Shown here one piece after another: positions 51,843 to 62,900 of a DNA stretch of 64,000 nucleotides; positions within the stretch are counted from its first letter, which is position 1; every line of letters begins with the position of its first letter. The position numbers were made by a program, and so were the translations under genes. Below the pieces are notes generated by a model that worked only from the letters and a program-made list of their open reading frames with translations, was not told the DNA's origin and did no database searches. Origin of the DNA: Adineta ricciae. Lineage: Eukaryota; Rotifera; Eurotatoria; Adinetida; Adinetidae. The stretch spans positions 620,001 through 684,000 of the forward strand of contig CAJNOJ010000024.1 in NCBI GenBank assembly GCA_905250025.1, in the 5' to 3' direction.

Positions 51843-53452
51843 ATGTATCCATGTCCCAAAATCTTGAGATCTATATCAAGTCGTTCGCCTACCAGGTATC
51901 ATTTTGCTAAACGTATAATTACTAACTAACTGCTCATTAACTAATTATACACTCGTGATAGAGAATTGAATGTTGCTTCAAATCAATCGCGACTTATTTC
52001 ACTGCGTCGTTTAACGATACCTATCTACCCGAATCCACAATCACTTAAAAAACCATTTTCATTGATATTGAATAACACTCTTTTTGATACTTGGTAAACA
52101 AGTCTACACGTGTGATTATAAATTTCTTTTCTTTTTACTCTATTTGATTAGCACGACTCCGGAAGAGCATGAAATGCATGAGTTTATTCCATATACCGGT
52201 AGCGAAGACGATGTAAACACGGTGCAGTTGTCTGAAATGTATATGCCAGATCATACAATTATCAATCAAAAAGTAGATGAAGAAAAGCATGCTTTTTCAT
52301 CAATTGAATATCCATGTTTTTTCTTATTTTTATTAGCCATTATCTGCAACGACATCATTTCCACATCGACATAATCTTTCCATGCATCGAACGTTGACAC
52401 ATTTGAAAAATAAGATCAAACCTCATCGAGCAGTGAAAAAAACTGATGACTATGAGAAAAATCATGGTTTTCTTGTAGTTGAAGACATTGATTCGGATCT
52501 AGTCTTACTTTCTGACGATAGTTTTGATCAACAAGCAACGCAACATGCTCAACCGTGTGTGCAAGTTAATGATCTCAAATTTGATTCTAATCAAATCCAA
52601 TGTGATGCGGCGTTCGCAGGTCTATGTAATCTATCATCATTCGCTGTGTCACAATCAATGCTAGGTGCAGCAAGAATACTGGACGGTAATTGTCAAAATC
52701 TATCGCTTCTCTAAATCTCATCTGTTGTTGTTCAAGATGATACTGATGGGTTCGACTGGCAAGCAACGCGGGCTTCCGATGAGTGTACTGCACCCGAAGC
52801 TGATCTATTAAACTTGTCCAATGTACAGTTATCTGAAGCGATAGTAACTTCACCATCTTCGACCAATTCGTCACACCATCAATATTCCGATGTTGATCGT
52901 TCGTTACTCAGCGATACTGAATATGGTAGATCGTAACTGTCCGAAATTACTTGAAAAATGTTTGTCTTTAGTTGAAGCGCAACGATTGGATTTAGAACGA
53001 CTCACAATGCTTGAAGTTCGATTAGTTCAAACACGACGAGACTTAGAGACAGATTTAGAGGTGAATAGAGATACGCGAACAATAGATGCTATGTCTTCCA
53101 TTGTTAGACTGATTTAGAATTTAACGACTTATTCAACCAAGCATTCCAAACTAATTTAAATCTTAAAAAGGAACTTCAAGAATTGAAACGTAAATTTGTC
53201 AATGCGATAAATAGCTCCTTGAAAATTCACATCATCCTTTTTTTTTCAGAGGATTACGATCATATCTATTCAACATGGTCTTGTAAACAGTGCTCGTGTG
53301 ATAATGAACCGTATCACATAACCCAATTGGATGTATGCTCGACTTGTGAAAGTCCGAGTCCGTTGAAAGAAGGTAGAAATAATCGTGATTTACAAAAGAT
53401 ATTTGCACGCCAAGATCTTTCCTTCGTTATTTTAGCACGACTAACGAAATGA
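51843..53452 (+). CDS. Zinc-finger / coiled-coil protein, unknown function
   Basis: Eight exons join in frame. They begin with MYPCPKILRSISSRSPT (51843-51895), then an exon from about 51954, then CTTPEEHEMHEFIPYTGSED. The next is PLSATTSFPHRHNLSMHRTL, after an intron spliced at NQK|PLS. Next come an acidic region (NHGFLVVEDIDSDLVLLSDD) and a Ser-rich exon. A coiled coil (LDLERLTMLEVRLVQTRRDL; FNDLFNQAFQTNLNLKKELQ) leads to a C-terminal Cys4 finger beginning STWSCKQC and ending CSTCESPSP. The W-x-C-x2-C...C-x2-C pattern resembles a RanBP2/NZF finger, but the central spacing is longer than usual. Coiled coil plus terminal NZF recalls TAB2/3-type ubiquitin readers; this is only an analogy. The ARHGAP1 ATG lies 148 bases beyond its stop. 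Confidence 0.68.
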
Positions 53453-53600
53453 ATATACAGAATCTTCATGTCTCGTGCTCGGAATAAGTTTTTGTGAACC
53501 TGCGCATGAACTCTCTGTTTTAATATTTTTCAATATTTTTTCAAAAAATACATGTAATAACTACTTGTTTTAAATGGATATATTGTCATTTTAGATAATC
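53453..53600 (+). promoter_or_regulatory. Short intercistronic gap with orphan 3' splice site before ARHGAP1
   Basis: The gap is 148 bases between stop and next ATG on the same strand. It ends tattgtcattttag (AG at 53593-53594) six bases before the ATG. No canonical AATAAA was seen. It is compatible with a trans-splice acceptor for ARHGAP1. Confidence 0.45.
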
Positions 53601-56004
53601 ATGTCATCTGCGACGAACGATACGACAAATCAAAACAGTGACAAATTACCAGTACAAGAATCAATCGATTCTCCTCATATAGGTGAGATCATATGACACT
53701 AATGTTCTATTGTAACAAGCTCATTCTTCGTTTCATACAGAAAATCGAACATTTTGGAATGATCCGGCAGGCAATCGGATTAGTTTCGAAGATGCGCCGC
53801 AACTCGAGTACGACGAACACGACATCAATCTAATTGCTGATCGAGGTAACGAATCAAAATCGATGACAGTAGATACATTCCGTCTGTATGTAAAGAAGTT
53901 GATGATTATGGAATAGAGTACGGTAAGACTCAGCTGTTGGATTAACTAAACTAAAATCTTATTCGAGTGCTTTGATGATATTTACTTTTTGCAATGGTGA
54001 TGGTGTATAGTATATAACGCTTTTCTGCTACTAATCGTCATGTTTTTTCACCTGATGAGACGAAAACGATGAATTCATGTTTAGATCCATCTTCCATTAC
54101 CGTTGATGAGTCATCAAGAAGTCACAGGGCGTTGAAAGGACATATCACATCTGATGGAATTATCGATGACGATTTTGAGAAGGAGTTAGGATACCAAGCA
54201 GAAGTTAGCTGCAAACTTTTTAAATTCGAATGTATACATGATTTATCTGTTGTAGGTCGTTCACGACACTGAAGATCCAGATTATAGTTTAATCAAGAAA
54301 ATTGCTGAATATGGTATCGTTGAATTGTGTGGTGAAGATAGATTTGGTCGAAAAACGATTATCTGTTCGGCGTGTCGTTTACCACATGAAAATGTTATTC
54401 GAAACAGTGAATTTCAAACAGTAGACAAATTCTATGATTGTTTACTGAAGTAATTTGTCTGGCTACATCGAACATATTGTTGTCCAAACGTTTCTCTTCG
54501 ATAGATACATACTGAAGACATTTGATCAATATGCGGATATGGACTACGTGATTATCTACTTTCATTATGGCCTACATTCACATAATCGCCCGTCGTATAC
54601 TTGGTTATTGAAAGCTTATATGAATATAGATCGAAAGTATGATTCTAGCACGATGTTACATTGATGAGAAAGGTGCATCACTGTGATTTAGATACAAGAA
54701 GAATCTGAAAGCATTGTATGTTGTTCATCCCACGACTTGGATTAAATTTCTTTGGCCATTTCTTCGTTCGATCATCAGGTAGACTATGTAATACATTCAT
54801 TCTCTTTCCTAAAAGTAAAATCTTCGTTTTCTAGTGTAAAATTTTCCAGTAAATTGATTTATATTAAACGAATTGGTCAATTAACGGAATATGTACATTT
54901 GGAGAATATTAAAATTCCAAGTGAAGTCAAGTCGTAAGCTTAAATACTGATAGACAAAACGGTTTTTCGAACGAAATGATTTGTCGTAGTATTGATCCAC
55001 TCGTTCCAATACCAATTCCACCACAAGAGACGAAACCAACGACGAAATTCAACGTTTCACTTCAATTGTAATTAAGCTAAGGAAAAGTTTCATAGTCACG
55101 CTTATCTCTTTCCCTGTAGCATTCTCGGCCACGAACAAGGTGAAACCATTCCACTTGTTGTCCGACAAACAGTTGATTTTGTCAAAAATTATGGTATCAA
55201 AGCATTATGTCAAAGAAAGCCAAATAAACCTTTCCCTTCTCCTCATAGGACTCAATGAACCTGGAGTATTCCGTCGCGCGGCTCCTGTAACCTTAATTAA
55301 ACAAATTCAAGAACGATACAATGAGGGTAATTGTTACTCAAACGTCTCTTTTCTACATTAATTGATTGCTTCTAGGACAACCGGTCGCGTTTCAACAGTA
55401 CGGTGATGTTCATCTGGCAGCATGTGTCTTGAAAACATTCCTACGCAACTTAACAGAACCTCTGCTTACCTACAAGTTGTATCCTGAACTTATTGGTCTT
55501 TCAGGTAGTGAGTATTTTGATTAACAGCACTTATCTCTTGTGTGCAAATATCCTTATTTGGCCAAATCTTCTCCTGCTTATCACGCGGTATACGTTTGAC
55601 TTTTTTTTGTTGCACTTGTGATTCCTGAAATAGTATTACTGATGATCTAAACATAAAATCTTCTGTGTCTATTCTAGCATTGAAAAGACAACACCAAATC
55701 GCTGTTATTCAAGATTTGATTATTCAAAAACTACCACAACAAAACTATAATGTTCTAAAATATTTGATCGAGTTTCTCAATTTAGTAAGGTTTCCGATGC
55801 GAAGAAATCCTGATGTCATTTTTATTCTAGGTTTCGATCTACTCGGATACGAATCTGATGACTACAACGAACCTTTCGATTGTTTTTGGACCGAATCTCG
55901 CATGGTCTGATGATATGCAAATGAATACATTGGCAAATATCTCATCAATTAATGCCGTTACCGAAACATTAATTGCTCATTACACTGAACTTTTCCTCAA
56001 ATAA
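53601..56004 (+). CDS. ARHGAP1: ARHGAP1-type Rho GTPase-activating protein (Sec14/BCH plus RhoGAP)
   Basis: Stimulates GTP hydrolysis by Cdc42/Rho GTPases; the Sec14-like domain binds lipid or partner. Many short exons. The acidic N-terminus ([26 protein letters not shown]) leads to the CRAL-TRIO/BCH domain. That domain reads [94 protein letters not shown], and [10 protein letters not shown]. The RhoGAP domain follows: [20 protein letters not shown], then the arginine finger in [20 protein letters not shown]. After it come [55 protein letters not shown] and [15 protein letters not shown]. The stop is at 56002-56004. Domain order and motifs match ARHGAP1/ARHGAP8; ARHGAP1 is the closer. Confidence 0.9.
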
Positions 56005-56169
56005 CCGAGCCATGTTAGAACAGACTGTTTTCTTATCTTTTTCTCAATTCTCAATATATTTTTGATCTTGCCTTTCAAATCAATAAATAAACATTTCGAT
56101 TCATTATTCGTACTTAGTAATTGACATCGTTTCAATTTAGATCGATAACTTCTTATTCGAATATGAGCG
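56005..56169 (+). promoter_or_regulatory. ARHGAP1-exonuclease intercistronic gap: poly(A) signal and orphan 3' splice site
   Basis: The gap is 165 bases. AATAAA lies at 56082-56087, followed 53 bases later by the acceptor catcgtttcaatttag (AG 56139-56140). The acceptor is 29 bases before the next ATG. This repeats the poly(A)-plus-acceptor pattern of the PCNA-SPCS2 and pre-MCM4 gaps. Confidence 0.55.
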
Positions 56170-58010
56170 ATGAATGCAGATGAGATTCGTTTTTTATCAT
56201 ATTATTTAATTCCAACTGATTGGAAGATTCATCTGATTGATCGAAAAACGAATGAAGCTCAACTTGAAGTATAGCATGCATACACAGAAGCAACTGCTCT
56301 TTGCATAAAACTCTCTATTTTCGCATTTCGTTTAGCAAATCCAACAGATTATTGAAAATGCTCAACTATTCGCTTTTGACACAGGTGAGACGATCAAATA
56401 TTCGAACGATCTACCAAGTTGTCACTGTCATTTAGAAACAATGCCAAGTTTCTATCATCCCAATTTTCGATCGAACTACACACGACACTCAACACCATAT
56501 CAATGTCAATCAAATTCCTGTGGTAAGTTACAGAAATTAGTGAATTTCATTCAGACAAGATATGTTTTAGTAAGTAAACCATCTCTTCTTCAAGTTGCTG
56601 TTCGTAGTCGAAATCCAAGTATAAAAAATGTTCTCCTGTTCGATCTTCAAGAAGTATTCGTCCGCTCAAATATGCATTTTCGTGAATGTTCAACTAGTCG
56701 TATCATCCATCATTTAATTCAATTGATATTCAATCATCCGTACGCATTTAAACTTTCTCAATCAATTTTCAATGATCTAGCGCATTTAAAATGTTCCTAT
56801 GTGGAACATTGTTTTCATCAACCGAAACTTCTTCACGTCATTGAATTATCTGATCTTTACCGGAAAGTATTTCCTCAAGAAAAAGAACAGCAAATCTATA
56901 GTTTACAACGCATGACCGCAATGACATTACACTGTCAACTAGACAAAAGACAACAATGTGCAAATTGGTCGAAGCGACCGCTCGGACAAGCACTGAAAGA
57001 TTATGCGGCCATCGATGTAATCGTCATGATTGATATCTATGATCGATTAAAAGTGAGAATTCTACAGAATTTATCTGATGATGGTGATAATAATCATGGA
57101 TCGATATGGTCTGTTAATTGATTCAGTTTTGAATATGTTCAACAATTGACTTCATTTTCTTAGGAACGATTTTCAATTATCTATCGAAAGTTCAATTGAT
57201 TTAAACGCAATAAATCTTTATCCATGTATATGTGGTGAACAGTTTATCACCACCAAATCCAGAAAGAAACATGCGCGAACATGTCCTCTCGAACAACAAC
57301 ATCTCGAACAAGAAGCCAATATGGTATCTGAAAAAAATGCGTCTACGACTAAAAAACCGGAGAATATATCGAAAGCAGATCGATCAACTTTACCTGAACT
57401 TGATTTCGATGCACCTCCACCACGTGGCCGTGGTTACCTTCCGCCAGCCTTGAAACGTGTTCATCAGTCAATGAATCAGATATCGTTCTACGATCAAGTT
57501 CGATGCTCATCATCGTTCGATGACTTCCAACGTATCAGTGAAAATCGTCCACCGAACGCACAATTCTTTCTGGAAGATGATGATACTGAAGTTGCTCAGG
57601 CTTTCGGCCTTCAAACTGCAAAGGACTCTTTCAAACGTAGACCTATCAATTTATCAACTCGTATCCAACCAATCACATCTTCAGTGCCTGTGTCAAAATC
57701 AAATCTTAAAGTAGCGGCTTACCCACCGAAAACTACTTCTAGTACTTGTAAAGAAAATCGACTACATGTAATCATCGGCGTATCTAATCCCTTTTTTCTT
57801 TGTTTAGTCTCATCCACTTTTGGACGAACCTGTGTTAATGAAGATGATTTGCTCGATCGTTTGCAGGATGATTTTGATAGTCAACCTGACTTTCATTGTC
57901 ATTTATTCGGTTTGGGTGGCCGCGGTCGACCATTATTATCGACATATCAATCTCCACCTGACCCATCGATCCATTCACTGGAACGTTCCACTCAATTTTG
58001 TGATAACTGA
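56170..58010 (+). CDS. DEDD-family 3'-5' exonuclease (EXD/MUT-7-like) with C-terminal extension
   Basis: Predicted 3'-5' RNA or DNA exonuclease. Exon 1 starts MNADEIRFLSYYLIPTDWKI. Removing a 51-nt intron (56385-56435) joins FAFDT to ETMPSFYHPNF. That join forms the Exo I D-x-E motif, which the unspliced frame breaks (FDTGET). Later are VLLFDLQEVF and NHPYAFKLSQSIFNDLAHLK (Exo II region). Exo III is WSKRPLGQALKDYAAIDVIV, with the YxxxD-type YAAID. A further intron (57112-57163) leads to a Cys/His cluster (YPCICGEQF...KHARTC) and a long disordered, Pro/Ser-rich tail containing PPPRGRGYLPPALKRVHQ. The very end is uncertain: a 39-40-nt stretch at 57769-57808 could be a tiny intron, but reading through it gives the more protein-like end at 58010. 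Confidence 0.78.
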
Positions 58011-58462
58011 AGTCAATTGAATTATTTTATATATTATTTTCTCGCTTTCCTTTTTGTTTGTTTGTTGTGAGATGAAAAGTGAATTACACAACGTGTATAG
58101 TTTCATTTTGGATTTCTCTGTCATTGCTGTTGATTATCTTCGATAAAATACCTCGAATATGAACATTGATCTTTTCGAACAAACGAAAGTTAAAAAACGC
58201 GTTGTTCTGCCGATTTCTTTCTTTCTTCTCTATTCTATTTTTGACACTGACAAGACTTCATCAAGCATTGCCCAAAGAAAAGAAGTGTTATGAAAGGATG
58301 ACAAGTATGTTATTGTTTAACTGTTAAATGCATTTTTATAAGAAGAGGGAAAAGGACGAACACATTGTATTAATAAAAAAACATAGTTACAAAGAAAAAT
58401 CATTCGTTTTCTTTTCTGTTCCATCATTCTTTTTCACTCATCCTTTGATTAAAGTCGAAAGT
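58011..58462. other. Spacer containing the first copy of a duplicated 5' block
   Basis: 58272-58336 closely matches 59756-59816 (shared core aaagaaaag...acaagtatgttattgttta). This places it in the upstream part of the tandem duplication described for the two following genes. It probably contains promoter or 5' UTR sequence. Confidence 0.55.
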
Positions 58463-59128
58463 ATGTATCAAAGAGGTCAACATGGCGACTATGGAAATTA
58501 TCCGTACATACCACCGCCGGATCCGATGACATCATTAAATCCTATGACCTCAGTCGGTTCTATGTCAAATTCAAGGACAAATTTCCAATATCAATCACCA
58601 GTATTACAACAAATGCAGCAGCAACTATCAGTACCACAGCCACTGCCACAGCCACGCATAACTTCGAGTTATTATGCAACCACATCGCTTATTCCAACGT
58701 ATACTTCCGAATGTTTTCAACGTTTCTATCAGCCAACGACAACATTGAACGATTTAGCTGATCCCGGCTGGGTATTTGATGATGTAGCACCACCTATCAA
58801 TTACCAGAACAATATCACTGCTGTCACAGAAGGATATGCACCAGCAAATCCAGTAAGACGATCGACAGTGAGCGAAACACGTTTGGCAACTGCAAGTTCC
58901 ATGCGTGAGCAATTATTAACAGATATTCTTCGTGATATGGGCGACATCAACGAAGAAATCAGTTCCATGGAAGGTCAATTAAATAAATCTCGTCAAAGAC
59001 CATTCGGTTTTACACCGATGATCGACAGAGATCCACCTGATCCAGACGCCGAATTGGAGCCAACACAATATCTGTCCGAACCAATTGTATTTCCCAAACC
59101 TATGGAGAATGGCTCGACTTGGAGTTAG
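58463..59128 (+). CDS. Short disordered protein, paralogue of the next gene
   Basis: 221-aa frame from the ATG aligned with the paralogue's start (MYQRGQHGDYGNYPYIPPPD). The open frame extends upstream to an ATG at 58328 through low-complexity Phe/Lys sequence that I take as 5' UTR. It is rich in Pro, Gln, Ser and Tyr, with repeated PQPLPQPR-like runs. The block GYAPANPVRRSTVSETRLAT, then ASSMREQLLTDILRDMGDIN, matches GYIPPNPLQRSSVSDSRLAT and ANAMRERLLTDIQDNIMEIE in the next gene. It stops after about 220 aa, so it equals only the N-terminal part of the larger paralogue. No known domain. Confidence 0.7.
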   Translation: MYQRGQHGDYGNYPYIPPPDPMTSLNPMTSVGSMSNSRTNFQYQSPVLQQMQQQLSVPQPLPQPRITSSYYATTSLIPTYTSECFQRFYQPTTTLNDLADPGWVFDDVAPPINYQNNITAVTEGYAPANPVRRSTVSETRLATASSMREQLLTDILRDMGDINEEISSMEGQLNKSRQRPFGFTPMIDRDPPDPDAELEPTQYLSEPIVFPKPMENGSTWS

Positions 59129-59366
59129 AATTCGAATGTGTATCTACTATTCATAATGACTGAACGGATATCTCTTAAAATAAAAAGAAAAAAAAAAAGA
59201 AAAGTCACCCGTTTGAAGTTCTCTTTGTCGCGAGCTCTTGTTGATTTCATGGACAAATCCTCAATACACTTTAATTTCAACTCGACAAGTCGTTGTGTAC
59301 AATGAACGGTCTATTCTCAATTGTCTTGTTGAGTATTTAAGAATAAACAATCTTGAAATTCATCTT

Positions 59367-59747
59367 ATGATTACACCAAAACGATGCTTTACAATAGTGT
59401 CTCACACTTCGAAGGACATGTCATACTCATTCAGTTCGTTGCATCCTGAACAATGCGATCCTGCTAGTCATAAGATACACCCTTTTCAAGGATACAAAGA
59501 GTATTTACTTGTAAACATCGAATTCTGTGCACTTGAAAAAATATGTCGAAGTGCTTTATTTTTCGATCATCGGATGAAAAATTCCTCTAAATATTCAAAC
59601 TTTAGAATGTTTTCTATTCGCACACCAAATGTGCTATGTCTGTACACACCAAGTCAACCTACTGATGCCTTAGAACGCATCATACGATGTAAAGTTCGAT
59701 TCTCTTTGTCTTTTACATCGTTAAAATCCTGCATATGCATTAGCTAA
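59367..59747 (+). CDS. Doubtful 126-aa ORF between the two paralogues
   Basis: Open frame from ATG at 59367; the same frame is open back to 59238 without an ATG. The sequence (MITPKRCFTIVSHTSKDMSY; HPEQCDPASHKIHPFQGYKE) has reasonable amino-acid mix but matches no family I know. It could be an exon, a relic of the duplicated gene's missing part, or chance. Confidence 0.25.
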   Translation: MITPKRCFTIVSHTSKDMSYSFSSLHPEQCDPASHKIHPFQGYKEYLLVNIEFCALEKICRSALFFDHRMKNSSKYSNFRMFSIRTPNVLCLYTPSQPTDALERIIRCKVRFSLSFTSLKSCICIS

Positions 59748-59958
59748 AAAACAATCGAAAGAAAAGTGCCGTAAAAGGACGATAAGTATGTCATTGTTTA
59801 GTTATTAAATGTATTTCAGTGAACGAAAAAGAACAAAAAAAGAGAAAAATGAAGACATACATTTAACATATACAAACATAGTTAAAAACAGAATCAATCA
59901 TTTTTTCTCTTTCTTTTCAGTTTAAACATCAATTCGAAATAAAAAAAAAGAAGAAACG

Positions 59959-62900
59959 ATGCATCGAAAGAGTATTAGTACTGACTATAGAAACTATCCC
60001 TATGTACCGCCAATTTATACGCTACCTTCGCGACCATCTCGTCAAAACTACGATCCGATACAACATACAGAACAAGTACTCTATTCTCATTCGACATTGA
60101 ATTCAGCCGATGCTCAACGCCAAATTCAACCTTTGCCAGCGATTCCTGACGCATCCGATCCGTTGACAGTTTTCGATGATCGACAACCACGTGCACGTCT
60201 TCGATCAAATACGAGCTCACTTTCGTCAGGATATATTCCACCGAACCCTTTACAACGTTCATCCGTAAGTGATTCACGTCTTGCAACGGCCAATGCTATG
60301 CGTGAACGATTATTAACCGACATTCAAGATAATATCATGGAAATCGAACGAGAACTTTCGACATTGGAAGTACGACCAACAATCGCGAATTACATTCCAC
60401 CACATCATTCGGCCATGAGTCAGAAAAGTGTACAACAGAAACGTGGTCATCTTCACATTTGTAAAAATTGCCAGACAAGTATTGACGAACGATCCGATTC
60501 ATCGATTGAAGAGGAAGAAGAATCTGAGAAACGCCGTAAATCTAAGAAAAAAGTCTATCAAGTTATTCCGAAGACAGCCAGTCCACCGGGAAAAACGTTA
60601 AAACGTTCGACAACGAAACTAATTGAGCCGCAGGCCTACATTGGTCAATACCATTACGGAGCTGAGATTGGCGAAAGTGAAATAACAGGCGATGTACCGG
60701 AAAATGTGACATTCGAATCTATAATCGAACAGATTCCTGAGTTCAAATACGAAGCATTATCAACCGAACAATTTCTTCGTACCCAACCACCTTTACCGTT
60801 GAATCGTGCATTGATCTTTGCTGTAATGTATGGTGATAAAGAGAACGTGGGCGATAACGAATCTGCCGATGACTTTCGTCGAAAGAAACCAACGACAATG
60901 AAAGCTGAAGAATTGCTCGTTGCTCCTCTGTCGGATATCGAATCTACAGATAAAATAATTACACAAAACTTTGAAGCGTTAATTAAAACTGCACCTGAAC
61001 CACCAAACATTGGCGAACCGCCGGATCCATCCGAGCTAAATGAGGATGAAATCATGCGAACTATGTTTTCCAAACCGCTGAAACACAATCGTCTTTCCAC
61101 AAGAACTTCAGAATCATTGTCAGGTGCACCAGCAGGCCATAAAAGTTCGGATAAGAATGGTCCGAGTGGTAAAGGTTACTTTTTTAGTGATTTTGGAAAC
61201 GAAGGTGATGTTGAAGGCGAAGAAGATCTCATTTCTCTTGATCTCAGTAATTTCGCAGTACCAGTCTCGTCCGAAATGGTATCCGATGAAAACGCACTAG
61301 GGCGGCCGTTTGCAACATCTTTACCGAATCCCCATGGTAAACAACAAGTTATCCAAAACGAACACGATAAAGATGCCGAAAATAAGAAGCACGGCGCAGA
61401 CAATACAGATAATCTGAACAATTCCTCTACACAGCAAATGCTATCAAATTCAGCAACTGATATATCTAAAGGGCAATCAACCAAGCCGAATGAATATGGA
61501 CTCAATAATCGACGTGCATCACGAAAAATGTCGACTGTGAACACAACGGCACCGTTACCTAAATCGACGAAATCATCGTTTCATTTCGATTCATCATTAA
61601 TTGCATTAGAACATAAAGAACTAACTAAACCACCTGCCAATCCGCCTGAAAAACGACCCGTTTCAGGTAGTAAGCAATCTCGTTTGGTTCGACAACGATC
61701 ATCTTCTCTTCGGCAAGATTCCAAAATTCCGCAACCGAGTACTGTCGCTCGTCAACAATCTATTATTTCTCCGGAAACAAATACTAGGCAAGGAAAACCT
61801 GGAGCACGGCGTACTTCAGTACTTCCTGTTCCGCTCAATCAACCTGAACGTCCTAAAGATCGAATTTCAACATCAAGAAGTACGACGCCCGAAAGAAGAA
61901 ATTCCATTCCTGTGCTCGATCAAAATGTACTCTTTTCGTTACTGGATATGGTCGACTTAGATGAGCCATCCGTAATCATCGAAATAGATTCTAAGCCAAA
62001 TGAAGAATCGTCGCATGATACACTTAGAGATCAAACTTTGTCAATGAACGAAGAAGAGGATGCCCGTTGGAAAGCAATCTCATCAGTCGTTATTCAATCG
62101 GATCATTCCTTACACGAAGATTTGTATTTGCCTGATCTATTTGATACAAACATCGTATCTACAGAAGATAAAGATACATACCAAGGATCGACAACTTCGG
62201 TTTCGACTGCCAATCAATTAAATTACAAATATCAAACGTCACATCTGCATGTATGTCATGTTTTTTCTTGTTTGTGAATAAAATCATTCTGATCAAACAT
62301 TTCATGATGTTGTAGACGGATGATTTGACACCGATGGAGAATCGTCAATCATTAGAACAACAATTTTGTGTTGTATTTTGCAATAATACCTCTCATCTAC
62401 CAGTGAACCAAATACCCAACTGGAGCGATCGTCTGAGTACTTTCACTACCGACAAAGTTCGCTTGAATATCCATTTGTTGCTCATATGTACAGAAACTTT
62501 CATTTCTAGAAGTTACTTTCTGATAAGTACGCATTTTTGAGACAAAATGTCAACTTATCCGATACTTCGGACTATCTAACTGATAAACTAGAAAAGAGTA
62601 CAGGCACACAAGCCTTATCCGAGCAAGTATCATCCGTAAGAATGACTATGCTCAAATGAAAATCATTGTGCAAAACTATTTTTTCAGATGTTACTTGGTC
62701 AACGAAAAAGTTCACTTCATGACAAAAGTCAATCATACTCATTCGATCAATCGAATTCCCAAGTAAAGCGCTATTCAGTAACTTGCTTGTTGTGATCAAT
62801 ATTAAAACATTTCAGATTTGTTATACCAACCCGAAATGGCATAGCGTATCAAATCTATCGAAAACTACTTCAGGCCAGCAGACAAATACGCTACATGATC

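Noticed and set aside
57769-57808. Tiny intron near the exonuclease C-terminus
   Set aside because: At about 40 nt it is below the usual size here, and splicing it switches to a less protein-like frame; reading through gives a plausible acidic tail. Left open.
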